Assembly (NCBI GenBank): GCA_002840015.1
Contig: PGZE01000009.1
Location: 116,667 to 164,307, forward strand
Source of the DNA: Gammaproteobacteria bacterium HGW-Gammaproteobacteria-2
GTDB lineage: Bacteria > Pseudomonadota > Gammaproteobacteria > Xanthomonadales > Xanthomonadaceae
DNA length: 47,641 bases
Direction: 5' to 3'
Shown here: positions 28,471-39,112 of the stretch, in pieces
How the letters are laid out: every line of letters starts with the position of its first letter
Position numbering within the stretch: the first letter of the stretch is position 1
Made by a program: the position numbers and the translations under genes
Notes under the pieces: generated by a model
Databases searched by the model: none
Told to the model about the DNA's origin: nothing
The model's input: only the letters and a program-made list of their open reading frames with translations

Positions 28471-28959
28471 ATGGCACGTGGAATCAACAAGGTAATTCTG
28501 GTTGGCAACCTGGGCAACGACCCGGACGTGAAGTACAGCCAGGGCGGCGCGGCGATCACCACGATCAGCGTGGCGACCAGCGAATCGTGGACCGACAAGC
28601 AAGGGCAGAAGCAGGAGCGTACCGAGTGGCACCGGGTGAAGTTTTTTGGCCGGCTGGCCGAGATTGCCGGCGAATACCTCAAGAAGGGGCGGCAGGTATA
28701 CATCGAGGGCAGTCTGCGCACCGACAAATACACTGGCAAGGATGGGGTCGAGCGCTACAGCACCGACATCATTGCCAACGAGATGCAGATGCTCGGCGGC
28801 ACGCCGGGTGGTGAGCGCAGTGCCGAGCGAGGGGCTGAGCGCAGCGGCGGTCGTCCTTCGGGCGGCAGTGAGCGCAATGCGGCGGCAAGCGGCTCAAGCA
28901 GCTCATCCAGCGCGCCATTCGATGACAGCAGTTTCCCCGAAGACGATATCCCGTTCTGA
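28471..28959 (+). CDS. ssb: Single-stranded DNA-binding protein
   Basis: Coats single-stranded DNA in replication, recombination and repair. 162 residues: N-terminal OB fold ([20 protein letters not shown] ... [36 protein letters not shown]) to about residue 112, a Gly/Ser/Arg-rich linker, and the acidic tip SFPEDDIPF that docks partner proteins. Length and tip are typical. The rhamnose operon starts 72 bases downstream on the same strand, with its own ribosome binding site. Confidence 0.97.
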   Translation: MARGINKVILVGNLGNDPDVKYSQGGAAITTISVATSESWTDKQGQKQERTEWHRVKFFGRLAEIAGEYLKKGRQVYIEGSLRTDKYTGKDGVERYSTDIIANEMQMLGGTPGGERSAERGAERSGGRPSGGSERNAAASGSSSSSSAPFDDSSFPEDDIPF

Positions 28960-29031
28960 GATCAACGCTCTTCACTGCGGGCGATTGCGCCGTGGGCAGT
29001 GGGATGCATCCACCGTAGCAAGGAATGACGC

Positions 29032-30087
<1,056 letters not shown>

Positions 30088-30111
30088 GCCGCATCATTAA
30101 CGGGAAACCTC

Positions 30112-30987
30112 ATGACCCAACGCAAAGGCATCATCCTCGCTGGCGGCTCCGGCACCCGGCTGTATCCGATCACGCAATCGGTGAGCAAGCAACTGCTGCC
30201 GGTGTACGACAAGCCGATGATCTACTATCCGCTCGGCGTGCTGATGCTGGCCGGTATCCGTGAGGTGCTGATCATCAACACCCCGCACGAGCAGGCACTG
30301 TTCCAGCGCCTGCTCGGTGACGGCTCGCAGTGGGGCATGCATATTGAATACGCGGTACAGCCAAGCCCGGACGGCTTGGCGCAGGCGTTCGATTTCCTTG
30401 CCGGTGGCCCGAGTTGCCTGATCCTTGGCGACAACATTTTCTACGGCCACGGCTTGACGGAAATGCTGCACGCTGCTGATGCACGCACGCAGGGTGCCAC
30501 CGTGTTCGGCTACTGGGTGAGCGACCCCGAGCGCTATGGCGTGGCCGAGTTTGCCGCCGACGGGCGGGTGGTCGGGCTGGAAGAAAAGCCGGCCAGGCCC
30601 AAGTCCAATTACGCGGTGACCGGCCTGTATTTTTACGATGGCAGGGTGTGCGATTACGCTGCGCAGCTCAAGCCATCACCGCGTGGCGAGCTGGAAATCA
30701 CCGATCTCAATCGCTGCTATCTCGATGCCGACGACCTGCATCTTGAACCGCTGGGGCGTGGTTTCGCCTGGCTCGATACCGGCACCCACCAATCGCTGCT
30801 GGAAGCCTCCACCTTCATAGAAACCATCGAGGCACGGCAGGGTCTGCGCGTATGTTGCCCGGAAGAAATTGCCTGGCAGAATCGTTGGATCGATGCCGCA
30901 CAGCTCGAAGCACTGGCCAAGCCGCTCGCCAAAAATGGTTACGGGCTGTATCTGCTCAGCCTGCTGACCCGTGGTGCCATCCGATGA
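30112..30987 (+). CDS. rfbA: Glucose-1-phosphate thymidylyltransferase
   Basis: First enzyme of the pathway: dTTP + glucose 1-phosphate to dTDP-glucose. 291 residues with the nucleotide-binding [13 protein letters not shown] (9-21), [20 protein letters not shown] and [11 protein letters not shown], all typical of RmlA. The start lies 24 bases after rfbB; its stop overlaps the rfbC start (ATGA). Confidence 0.96.
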   Translation: MTQRKGIILAGGSGTRLYPITQSVSKQLLPVYDKPMIYYPLGVLMLAGIREVLIINTPHEQALFQRLLGDGSQWGMHIEYAVQPSPDGLAQAFDFLAGGPSCLILGDNIFYGHGLTEMLHAADARTQGATVFGYWVSDPERYGVAEFAADGRVVGLEEKPARPKSNYAVTGLYFYDGRVCDYAAQLKPSPRGELEITDLNRCYLDADDLHLEPLGRGFAWLDTGTHQSLLEASTFIETIEARQGLRVCCPEEIAWQNRWIDAAQLEALAKPLAKNGYGLYLLSLLTRGAIR

Positions 30988-31541
30988 AGCACACGCCGAG
31001 CAGACTGCCCGAATGCGTGGTGATCGAACCGCGCGTATTTGCTGACGACCGCGGCTGTTTCTTCGAAACCTGGAACCACACGAAATTCAGCGAAGCCGGG
31101 CTGGATTTTCCGGTGGCGCAGGCCAACGTGTCGGTGTCGCAGCAGGGCGTGCTGCGCGGCCTGCATTACCAGTGGCCGAACCCGCAAGGTAAACTGGTCA
31201 GCGTGCTGGAAGGCGAGGTATACGATGTCGCAGTCGATATTCGCCGTGGCTCGCCGCGCTTCGGGCAGTGGGCGGCGGTGATCCTGAGTGCTGAAAACCG
31301 GCGTCAGTTCTGGATTCCCGAAGGCTTCGCGCACGGCTTTGTCACCCTGAGCGAACGCGCGATATTCACCTACCTGTGTACCCGCGAATACGATGCCGCT
31401 GCCGATGCCAACCTCCGCTGGGATGATGCCAGCCTCGCCATCGACTGGCCGATCCGTAGCCCGTCGCTATCGCCGAAAGATGCCATCGCGCCGTTTCTGG
31501 CGGATGTGCCCGCCGCGCGTCTGCCGACGTTTGCCGGCTGA
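30984..31541 (+). CDS. rfbC: dTDP-4-dehydrorhamnose 3,5-epimerase
   Basis: Epimerises C3 and C5 of the 4-keto sugar. 185 residues, the usual length. [20 protein letters not shown] carries the catalytic H61; [19 protein letters not shown] and [15 protein letters not shown] are the cupin signatures. ATG 30984 overlaps the rfbA stop; the longer open frame upstream lies within rfbA and is discarded. Confidence 0.95.
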   Translation: MKHTPSRLPECVVIEPRVFADDRGCFFETWNHTKFSEAGLDFPVAQANVSVSQQGVLRGLHYQWPNPQGKLVSVLEGEVYDVAVDIRRGSPRFGQWAAVILSAENRRQFWIPEGFAHGFVTLSERAIFTYLCTREYDAAADANLRWDDASLAIDWPIRSPSLSPKDAIAPFLADVPAARLPTFAG

Positions 31542-31550
31542 GCTGAAACC

Positions 31551-32450
31551 ATGAGCATTGTGCTGTTTGGCGCGGATGGGCAACTGGGTTACGAACTGCA
31601 TCGCAGCCTGTCGGCCCTGGATGAGGTGCATGCTTGTACGCGCTCGGGCCGGTTGCCGGGTGGTTTTATCGGTGAGCGCGCCGATTTTTCCGAGCCCGAT
31701 CAGGCCGCCGCAGTGATTCGTCGCTTGCGGCCGCGCGCGGTGGTCAATGCGGTGGCGTATACCGCCGTGGACAAGGCGGAGGACGAAGTACAACTGGCGC
31801 AACGCATCAATGCCGAAGCGGTAGCCGAAATCGCCGCTGCCTGTGCGGACACCGGCAGCACGCTGATGCACTATTCCACCGACTACGTGTTCAGTGGCAA
31901 CAACAATCGGCCGTGGCGTGAAGATGACGCAACCGGCCCGCTGAGCGTGTACGGTAATACCAAGCTGGCTGGTGAAGACGCGATCCGTGCCAGTGGTTGC
32001 CCACATCTGATATTCCGTACCGCCTGGGTGTATGCCGCGCGCGGCCACAATTTTCTGCGCACGATGTTGCGCCTCGCCGCCGAGCGTGATGAGCTACGCG
32101 TCGTCCACGACCAGATCGGCTCGCCGACCAGCGCGCGCTGGTTGGCTGATGTCAGCACGCTGGCCCTGCACACGAGGCCGCAGGGCAGCGGCACCTGGCA
32201 TGCGGTCGCTGCCGGGCAATGCAGTTGGAGCGCCTTTGCCGAAGCGATTTTCGCCGACGCGCTGGCCGCCGGATTGATTGCGCGTGTATCCACGGTAACC
32301 GGGATCGCCAGCAGCGAGTACCCGACCAGAGCGGTGCGTCCGGCGTATTCGGTGCTGGACACTGAGCGTTTGCGCATCGATTTTTCGCTGAGCCCACCCG
32401 ACTGGCGGCAGGGCTTGCGGCAGGTGATTGCACAGCTGGCGGCGCAATAA
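31551..32450 (+). CDS. rfbD: dTDP-4-dehydrorhamnose reductase
   Basis: Last step: NAD(P)H reduction to dTDP-L-rhamnose, donor for O-antigen or exopolysaccharide. 299 residues. Rossmann motif FGADGQLG (6-13), VNAVAYTAVDKAEDE and YSTDYVFSG with the conserved Tyr, then YGNTKLAGE with Tyr and Lys. It starts ten bases after rfbC and completes the operon. Confidence 0.95.
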   Translation: MSIVLFGADGQLGYELHRSLSALDEVHACTRSGRLPGGFIGERADFSEPDQAAAVIRRLRPRAVVNAVAYTAVDKAEDEVQLAQRINAEAVAEIAAACADTGSTLMHYSTDYVFSGNNNRPWREDDATGPLSVYGNTKLAGEDAIRASGCPHLIFRTAWVYAARGHNFLRTMLRLAAERDELRVVHDQIGSPTSARWLADVSTLALHTRPQGSGTWHAVAAGQCSWSAFAEAIFADALAAGLIARVSTVTGIASSEYPTRAVRPAYSVLDTERLRIDFSLSPPDWRQGLRQVIAQLAAQ

Positions 32451-32549
32451 TTTTCCGTTAATATGCTGGGCGAAGATTGACTGCGAGCAGACGAATATTT
32501 GCAGCAACTAGTCCTTCAACACATTTGCCGCCCCGTGGAGCACATCACC

Positions 32550-34523
32550 ATGCGTTATTTGATCATCTTCCTCTTTGCATTGCTGTTGAGCTTTACTGTG
32601 GCTGCAGAAAAGCAAATTCCACTCGAAGATTTTCTCAAGGATGATGCCTTTGGCACCATTGAGATTTCACCAAATGGCGACTATCTCGCAGCTACCGTGC
32701 CCATGGAGGATCGCACCAGTCTGATCATTTTGCGTTTGTCGGACATGAGCAAAACCGGGCACGTAACGCTGCCGAAGAACACCCATATTGCCGGCTTTGA
32801 TTGGGTGAACGATGAACGCATTCTGTTTTCCATTGGCGAAAAGCAGGGCAGCCTGGAACAACCACGCGGCACCGGAGAGCTGTATGGCGTAAACGCCGAC
32901 GGTAGCGGTCAGGGTGCGGCCTTGATTGGTGCGCGCGCCAAGGCAGCAAAATACGCTACAGCGCAAAAAACCAAGTTCGTCAGCGCCAATATCATTCACT
33001 TGTTGCCGGACGATCCCAAGTTTGTATTGATTTCGGTTGCTGAGTTCGGAGGTGAGTTCACCTCGGTCGAGCGTCTGAACGTGGAAACGGGACGTCGACT
33101 CGCGGTAGCGCGGGCGCCGGTGCGCAATGCACAATTTCTCGCCGACCCCAAGGGCATTGTCCGCTTCGCACTGGGCGCCGGCTCGGATTTGAAAAGTAAA
33201 ACCTACTACCGCGATGGCGAAGGTAGGGAATGGCAGTTGATCAACGATGAAGCCGTTACCGGGATCGTTGTCGGCATCATCGGTTTCAATGCCGACGCCA
33301 CAACGGCGTATCTACAGGTTGAGCAAGAGCAGGGGCCGGATGCCATTGAGGCTTTCGACACAAAATCCGGGCAACGAAAGTTGGTAATGCGAGATGATGT
33401 TGTTGACCCGGCCGGTGCGCTGGTATCCCCTGTGGATGGTGGGGTATGGGGTGTGGTCTTCAATGGCACGGCACCGCGGGTAGAGTACATCGATCAGGAC
33501 AGCCCATTTGCGGCTGCTCACCGTAGCTTGAGTGCAGCTTTACCGGGGCAGATGGTCTTGCCAACCGGCTTCACTCGAGATGGCCGGATTGGGCTTTTCC
33601 GCGCCTATAGTGATCGTGTGCCTATGGATTTCTACCTGTTTGATCGCAAAGCGGGCAACGCACGTTACCTTGCCAGCCGTGTGGGTTGGTTCAAGCCCGA
33701 AGAGCTCGCAGCAAGCAAGCCCGTGGTGGTGCGTTCGCGTGATGGCCTGAGTTTGCATGGATTGCTGACACTACCCAATGGCAGTGATGGTAAAAAACTG
33801 CCGCTGATCGTCAACCCGCACGGCGGGCCGTTTGGCCCCTACGACGCTATGGGTTTTGATCTGGATGCGCAGGTATTGGCTTCGCGCGGCTACGCAGTGC
33901 TCAAGATCAATTTCCGTGGATCGGGCAACTACGGGAGTGCGTTTCAACGCGCCGGCTACAAGCAGTGGGGCGGCACCATGCAGGATGACTTGACCGACGC
34001 TACGCATTGGGCAATCGAGCAGGGGATTGCTGATCCCAAGCGGATTTGCATCTACGGCGCAAGTTATGGCGCATATGCCGCCTTGATGGGTGTCGCCAAG
34101 GAGCCTGACTTGTATGCTTGCGCTGCGGGTAATGTGGGTGTGTATGACATGCCAACCATGTACGGCAAGGGCGATGTTCAAGCGCGCCGAGCTGGTGAAA
34201 ACTTCCTGAAGGAAACTTTGGGTGAAGAAAACCTGGAGGCGATATCACCTACGCGTCTGGCAGATCGGATCAAGGTGCCGGTGCTGCTGGCTGCGGGTGC
34301 CGAAGACGAGCGTGCGCCGCCGATACATACCGAAATGATGCGCGACGCGCTGGAACGTCTGAACAAGCCGGTTGAAACGGTGATCTACAAGGGTGAAGGC
34401 CATGGTTCGTACCTGCTCAAGAACCGGCTGGATGGCTATCAACGGCTGCTCGCCTTTTTTGATCGCAATATTGGTGCGGGCATGAGAACGTCGGCAGCCA
34501 GTGCGGACACCGCCGGCAACTAA
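32550..34523 (+). CDS. S9-family prolyl oligopeptidase-like peptidase, secreted (paralogue 1)
   Basis: 657 residues, exported (MRYLIIFLFALLLSFTVAA). An N-terminal propeller region (about 25-400) covers a C-terminal alpha/beta-hydrolase domain. Catalytic triad S505 in GASYGAYAALMG, D586 in AGAEDERAPP and H618 in GEGHGSYL. The family consensus around the serine is GxSYGGY; here the second Gly is Ala. Such enzymes remove dipeptides or cleave short peptides in the periplasm or outside. GTGGAG (32535-32540) precedes ATG 32550; the open frame upstream to 32499 is not used. A close paralogue follows after 123 bases. Confidence 0.9.
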   Translation: MRYLIIFLFALLLSFTVAAEKQIPLEDFLKDDAFGTIEISPNGDYLAATVPMEDRTSLIILRLSDMSKTGHVTLPKNTHIAGFDWVNDERILFSIGEKQGSLEQPRGTGELYGVNADGSGQGAALIGARAKAAKYATAQKTKFVSANIIHLLPDDPKFVLISVAEFGGEFTSVERLNVETGRRLAVARAPVRNAQFLADPKGIVRFALGAGSDLKSKTYYRDGEGREWQLINDEAVTGIVVGIIGFNADATTAYLQVEQEQGPDAIEAFDTKSGQRKLVMRDDVVDPAGALVSPVDGGVWGVVFNGTAPRVEYIDQDSPFAAAHRSLSAALPGQMVLPTGFTRDGRIGLFRAYSDRVPMDFYLFDRKAGNARYLASRVGWFKPEELAASKPVVVRSRDGLSLHGLLTLPNGSDGKKLPLIVNPHGGPFGPYDAMGFDLDAQVLASRGYAVLKINFRGSGNYGSAFQRAGYKQWGGTMQDDLTDATHWAIEQGIADPKRICIYGASYGAYAALMGVAKEPDLYACAAGNVGVYDMPTMYGKGDVQARRAGENFLKETLGEENLEAISPTRLADRIKVPVLLAAGAEDERAPPIHTEMMRDALERLNKPVETVIYKGEGHGSYLLKNRLDGYQRLLAFFDRNIGAGMRTSAASADTAGN

Positions 34524-34646
34524 GCCTGGGAGGTTTGGGTGCGTTGTCTTTACGCTGCGAGGTGGGGCGTCGTTCGCAATCAGTAGGCGGGGCTTGCCCA
34601 GAGGCCACAGGGGCAAACACGGAATGAACCATTCGGGGACAGGATA

Positions 34647-36623
34647 ATGAGAGTCGTGCAAGCAACGTTGTTGCTGGTGATGGCGTTTGTTGTAGCGCCA
34701 GTACTTGCCAGTTCTCTACGCGTACAGGACATGGTGCAGCGTGATGAATTTGAAATCGCCCGGCTATCGCCGGATGGCGAATACCTTGCGCTGAGTGTGC
34801 CGCTGGGAGACAGCACCGCATTGGTGGTGGTTGATTTGCGAACCATGCAACGTATCGGCTCCGCCAACCATGGGAAAAACGTGCATGTTTTGGGGTTCGA
34901 GTGGGTCGCGTCGGACCGTGTCGTGTATTGGGTGGGTGAGCGATTTGGTGAATTGCGGGCACCGCAATCCACCGGTGAATTGTTCGCGATGAACGCCGAT
35001 GGCAAGAAAAAGGAGTTGTTGATCGGCTTTCGCGCAGGCAACGACATCAACCGCGCCAGCAATATCAAACAACGCAAGCCGGAGATGGTATATGCCGCAC
35101 TGCTTGACCCGATGCCGAGCGAACCGAAGTTCGCCTTGGTCAGTGTCTACAAACTTGATGGCAGCGAGGCCGGTCACAGCCGGGTAGAGCGCTTGAACGT
35201 GCTGACCGGGCGTCGAACGACGACGGCATTGGCACCAGTGCCGCGTGCCACCTATCTGGTTGACCACAGTCATGAAGTGCGTTTCGCATCGGGTTCCGCC
35301 ATCGATAATGTCGATAAGCTCTATTATCGCGATGGCAAGGATGCGCCATGGCGATTGGTGAATGATGAGTCTGTCAGCGGCCGCACGATGCAAGCCATCG
35401 CCTTTGCGACCGACAATGCCAAAGCGTATGTGCTGGCTACCGAAGCATCCGGGCCGGACAGGCTTTACTTGTTCGATCCGGCGGATTCGAGCTTCACCAA
35501 GGTGCTTGGTGAGCAGAGCAGCGATGTTGCTGAAGTGTTGTTGGATCCTGCGACGCGGGCACCGTTTGGCGTGCATTTTGTCGGCAGTACCGGCAAAGCG
35601 TTTTTGCTGGATCCGGATAACGAAACGAGCCGGCTATATGAGGCTTTGCAAAATAGTTTTTCCGGGCAACGGGTCTATCTTGGCGCACGATCCAGCGCCG
35701 ATACCGGGTTGATTGTGACCGCAAGCGACCGAATCGCTGGCGACATCTTTTTGTTCGACTACAAGGCCAAAAAAGCCCAGTTTGTGCTTGCTCGCAGCCC
35801 GTGGGCAGATCCGGATGCGATGCGACCGATGATGCCGATCACATTCGCGGCGCGCGATGGCTTGACCATACCCGGCATGCTTACCCTGCCCGCCGGCGAA
35901 GGCAAGGCATTGCCCCTGCTGCTTTATCCGCACGGTGGCCCGATTGGCATCTATGACGATTGGGTGTTCGACCCGGTTGTGCAGTGGTTGGCTTCAAATG
36001 GCTATGCGGTGCTGCAGGTAAATTACCGCGGCTCGGGCGGTTATGGCCGTGCATTTGAGCAGGCGGGGTTTCGCGAATGGGGCGGCAAGATGCAGGATGA
36101 TCTGACTGACGCCACGCAGTGGGCGATTAGCCAAGGCATCGCCGACCCCTCGCGTATCTGCATCTACGGCGCAAGTTATGGTGGTTATGCGGCGCTGATG
36201 GGTGCGGCGAAGGAGCCTGGGCTTTATCGCTGTGCAGCGGGGCATGTCGGTGTCTACGACCTGCGCATGATTCAGTCCAACCCCGACGCGGGTGTCTCGG
36301 TGCGTACCCATTTCAAGGCGGTTCTGGGCGAGGAAAATCTCGATGCGGTATCGCCCGCGTTACTGGCCGAACGTATCCAGGTGCCGGTGTTGCTCACCGC
36401 CGGTCGTGAAGACGTCACCGCACCCGCCAAGCACACCGAGCGCATGCGCGACGCATTGATCAAGGCCGGCAAGGAGGTCGACGCAAAGATCTATCCGGGC
36501 GAGGGCCACACCTTTTTTGACGAGGCCAACCAGATCGATAGCTATAGCCGCCTCCTCGCGTTTCTTGACCGACACATCGGTGCCAACAGACAAGCCAAAG
36601 CGGAGCCGACAATCGCTCAGTAA
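34647..36623 (+). CDS. S9-family prolyl oligopeptidase-like peptidase, secreted (paralogue 2)
   Basis: 658 residues with signal peptide (MRVVQATLLLVMAFVVAPVL A-S). Same architecture as the gene before it: propeller, then hydrolase domain with S510 in GASYGGYAALMG, D589 in AGREDVTAP and H621 in GEGHTFF. Long stretches align without gaps to paralogue 1 (for example MQDDLTDAT.WAI.QGIADP.RICIYGASYG), so the pair arose by tandem duplication and has since diverged well. It converges on the POT transporter gene 50 bases away. Confidence 0.91.
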   Translation: MRVVQATLLLVMAFVVAPVLASSLRVQDMVQRDEFEIARLSPDGEYLALSVPLGDSTALVVVDLRTMQRIGSANHGKNVHVLGFEWVASDRVVYWVGERFGELRAPQSTGELFAMNADGKKKELLIGFRAGNDINRASNIKQRKPEMVYAALLDPMPSEPKFALVSVYKLDGSEAGHSRVERLNVLTGRRTTTALAPVPRATYLVDHSHEVRFASGSAIDNVDKLYYRDGKDAPWRLVNDESVSGRTMQAIAFATDNAKAYVLATEASGPDRLYLFDPADSSFTKVLGEQSSDVAEVLLDPATRAPFGVHFVGSTGKAFLLDPDNETSRLYEALQNSFSGQRVYLGARSSADTGLIVTASDRIAGDIFLFDYKAKKAQFVLARSPWADPDAMRPMMPITFAARDGLTIPGMLTLPAGEGKALPLLLYPHGGPIGIYDDWVFDPVVQWLASNGYAVLQVNYRGSGGYGRAFEQAGFREWGGKMQDDLTDATQWAISQGIADPSRICIYGASYGGYAALMGAAKEPGLYRCAAGHVGVYDLRMIQSNPDAGVSVRTHFKAVLGEENLDAVSPALLAERIQVPVLLTAGREDVTAPAKHTERMRDALIKAGKEVDAKIYPGEGHTFFDEANQIDSYSRLLAFLDRHIGANRQAKAEPTIAQ

Positions 36624-36673
36624 TGCGTCGCATGAAACGGCGCCAGCGAAATATTGCTGCCGCCGCGTCTCAT

Positions 36674-38440
36674 TCACTTCACCCCATGCATCATCCGCCG
36701 CAGCAACGGTGCCGCGATCAGCGCCAGTACGCCGCAGCCGAGGCCAATTTTGGTCATCAACCAGAACAGGTCGGCATACTTTGCGGCCGCTTCGGTCAGA
36801 TCGATCAATTCGCCATCGGGCACCTCGATCGAAGCGAGTTTGGCGAACTGCTGTGCCAGGACTTCGGAAAATGCCGTTGCCAGAAACCAGGTGCCCATCA
36901 TCAGGCTGGTCACCCGCGCCACCGAAAGTTGAGTCACCGCTGACAGGCCGACCGGCGACAGGCACATTTCACCGATCTCCAGAATGAAATAGGCCAGCAC
37001 CAGCCACCACACCGACGCCATTACGCCGGTTGCACCGACTTGCTCGGCGGCAAACGCCAGCGGTACAAAGGCGAGGCCAGCGAACAACAAGCCGAACGCG
37101 CTTTTCCCGGGCTTGCTGGGATTGGCACCGAAACGATCAAGCCAACCCCACAGGCCGGTGAACACCGGCGCCAGCAGCACGATGAACATCGCGCCGAGGA
37201 AAGTCAGTGAGCCGGCGGTCTGTGGCAGCACCAGCACATCGCGGATCAGCAGCACCAGCACCAGCACGGCAACGCTGGCGAACAGCGTACGCGGGGCATG
37301 CGATTCACGATGGCGCTCGCCCATGCGTGTGGCCAGGTAAAAAGCGCCCGGCGCCAGCAATAGCGAGGCGATCGACCACGGCATCGGGGTGCCCTCGCGT
37401 GCCACGAACGACGGGAAAAAATCCTTGGTCATCAAGCGATCGGTAAACGCCACCCACGAGCCGTAGGTCTGCTCGTAAAGGGTAAAAAAAATCAGCGCCA
37501 GAAAAATCAGTGCCATCAACACCAGCATCTGGTCGCGTTCGACCTTGTTGCATTGCCTGAGGATAAACCACAAAAACCAGATCACTACGGCAGCAAATAC
37601 CGCCAGCATCAACGCCAGTGCCAGTGAAATGTCACCGCCGAGCGCAAAGCGGCCATTAGCTACCGCCCACATCAACCACGCCACGGCGGGGATGCCGAAC
37701 ACGGCGCCGAGATAAATGCTGTGCTCGCGCGACAGGCCAATGCGGGTACGTTCACGCAGCAGTGCCGGGTTGCTGGGTTCGGCGTGGCCATGCAGGTATT
37801 TCTGGCCCCACAGGAACATGCCAAGGCCAAGCATCATGCCGATGCCGGCGGCACCAAAACCGTAGCGCCAGCCATAAGTTTCACCAAGGTACCCGCAGAC
37901 CAGTGAGGCAAACAGCGCGCCCAGGTTGATGCCGGCATAGAACAGGCTGAAGCCCGAATCGCGGCGCGGATCGTCCTGCGTGTACAGCCGGCCGACAATC
38001 GTGGAGATGTTGGGCTTGAGAAAACCGACGCCCATGATGATCAGCGCCAGCGAGGTGTAGAACACGGCGAGTGCGGCGCCATCGCGCACCACTTCGCCGC
38101 TCACGTTGCTTGCGGCATGGCCTTCCACCGCCATGCCCAGATGGCCGAGGCACAGCAATATCCCGCCGAAAACCACTGCTTTGCGAAACCCCAGGTAGCG
38201 ATCAGCGAGCAGGCCGCCGATTACCGGAATGGCGTAGACCAGGCCACCATAGGCGCCGATCACGTCGTAACTGGCGTTGTCGCTGAACAGGTGGTACTTG
38301 GTCAGATACAGAAACAACAGCGCCTTCATCCCGTAGAACGAAAAGCGCTCCCACATTTCGGTGAAAAAACAGACGTACACCCCGATCGGGTGACCGAGGA
38401 ATTCATCCGAACGGGGTAGGGCGGTTTGGGCTTGGGACAC
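36674..38440 (-). CDS. POT/PTR-family proton-coupled peptide transporter
   Basis: Imports di- and tripeptides with protons through the inner membrane. 588 residues, 12 to 14 hydrophobic segments. The POT signature E28-x-x-E31-R-F (FFTEMWERFSFYGM) is present, with Phe in place of the usual second Tyr, and GGLLADRYLGFRKAV plus FSLFYAGINLGALFASLVCG are family motifs. GTG 38440 is chosen because AGGAG lies just before it and it places the signature at the usual distance; the longer frame to 38494 is rejected. The secreted S9 peptidases next door could supply its substrates. Confidence 0.92.
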   Translation of the reverse strand: MSQAQTALPRSDEFLGHPIGVYVCFFTEMWERFSFYGMKALLFLYLTKYHLFSDNASYDVIGAYGGLVYAIPVIGGLLADRYLGFRKAVVFGGILLCLGHLGMAVEGHAASNVSGEVVRDGAALAVFYTSLALIIMGVGFLKPNISTIVGRLYTQDDPRRDSGFSLFYAGINLGALFASLVCGYLGETYGWRYGFGAAGIGMMLGLGMFLWGQKYLHGHAEPSNPALLRERTRIGLSREHSIYLGAVFGIPAVAWLMWAVANGRFALGGDISLALALMLAVFAAVVIWFLWFILRQCNKVERDQMLVLMALIFLALIFFTLYEQTYGSWVAFTDRLMTKDFFPSFVAREGTPMPWSIASLLLAPGAFYLATRMGERHRESHAPRTLFASVAVLVLVLLIRDVLVLPQTAGSLTFLGAMFIVLLAPVFTGLWGWLDRFGANPSKPGKSAFGLLFAGLAFVPLAFAAEQVGATGVMASVWWLVLAYFILEIGEMCLSPVGLSAVTQLSVARVTSLMMGTWFLATAFSEVLAQQFAKLASIEVPDGELIDLTEAAAKYADLFWLMTKIGLGCGVLALIAAPLLRRMMHGVK

Positions 38441-38520
38441 CGGGCACTCCTGTTTCGCGCGCAATACACAGTTGGCCCGCGAGTATAGCGGCATGACCCG
38501 TATCGGGTGGCCAGCGTGCT

Positions 38521-38622
38521 TTTGTAGAGCACGCCCTGCGCGCGATCCAATGTCGCGATCACGAGTCTGAGGTCGGCCACAGAGCCTGCCCCGGACTTGA
38601 TCCGGGGGTGGCCTCCTACAGA
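38521..38622. repeat. REP-like element (copy D)
   Basis: Between the POT transporter start and ogt end. It has an arm TGTAGAGCACGCCCTGCGCG near 38524 and a second module at about 38579-38621 with the hairpin CCCCGGA-CTTGA-TCCGGGG. The second module closely resembles that at 40680-40721. It may end the ogt transcript. Confidence 0.55.
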
Positions 38623-38623
38623 G

Positions 38624-39112
38624 TTAGCCCATCGTGCTTTTGCGGAGCGTGCCCTCCAGCCGCAGCAGCGCCGCCTTGGTTTCGATGCCGCCGCCAAAAC
38701 CGGTGAGGCTGCCGTCGGCGCCAATCACCCGGTGGCAGGGCAGCACGATCGGCAGCGGATTGCGGCCATTCGCCGCGCCGACCGCGCGCACCGCACGTGC
38801 ATTGCCGCACGCTTGAGCCAATTGCTTGTAGCTCCAGGTCTGGCCGAACGGAATCTGGGCCAGCATCTGCCATACCCTCATCTGGAACGCGGTACCACGG
38901 GGCCGCAATGGCAGATCAAACGCGGTGCGTGTGCCGGCGAAATATTCACGCAATTGCTGGCGTGCCTCGTGCAACACATCGCTGCTGCCGGGCAACCAGC
39001 CCGTGCGAGCGACCGGGTGGCGGTTGCTGGGGAACTCGACATGGCACAAGGCATCGCCCTCGGCGGCGAGCGTGAGCACGCCCACCGGGGTGTCGAACTG
39101 TTCGTAAATCAT
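38624..39112 (-). CDS. ogt: Methylated-DNA-[protein]-cysteine S-methyltransferase
   Basis: Suicide repair enzyme taking methyl groups from O6-methylguanine and O4-methylthymine. 162 residues; active-site C126 in LPIVLPCHRVIGADGSLTGF, and SYKQLAQACGNARAVRAVG as the DNA-binding helix. ATG 39112 overlaps the stop of the Ada/AlkA gene (ATGA), so both are translated from one message. It is a stand-alone Ogt type without an Ada regulatory domain. Confidence 0.95.
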   Translation of the reverse strand: MIYEQFDTPVGVLTLAAEGDALCHVEFPSNRHPVARTGWLPGSSDVLHEARQQLREYFAGTRTAFDLPLRPRGTAFQMRVWQMLAQIPFGQTWSYKQLAQACGNARAVRAVGAANGRNPLPIVLPCHRVIGADGSLTGFGGGIETKAALLRLEGTLRKSTMG

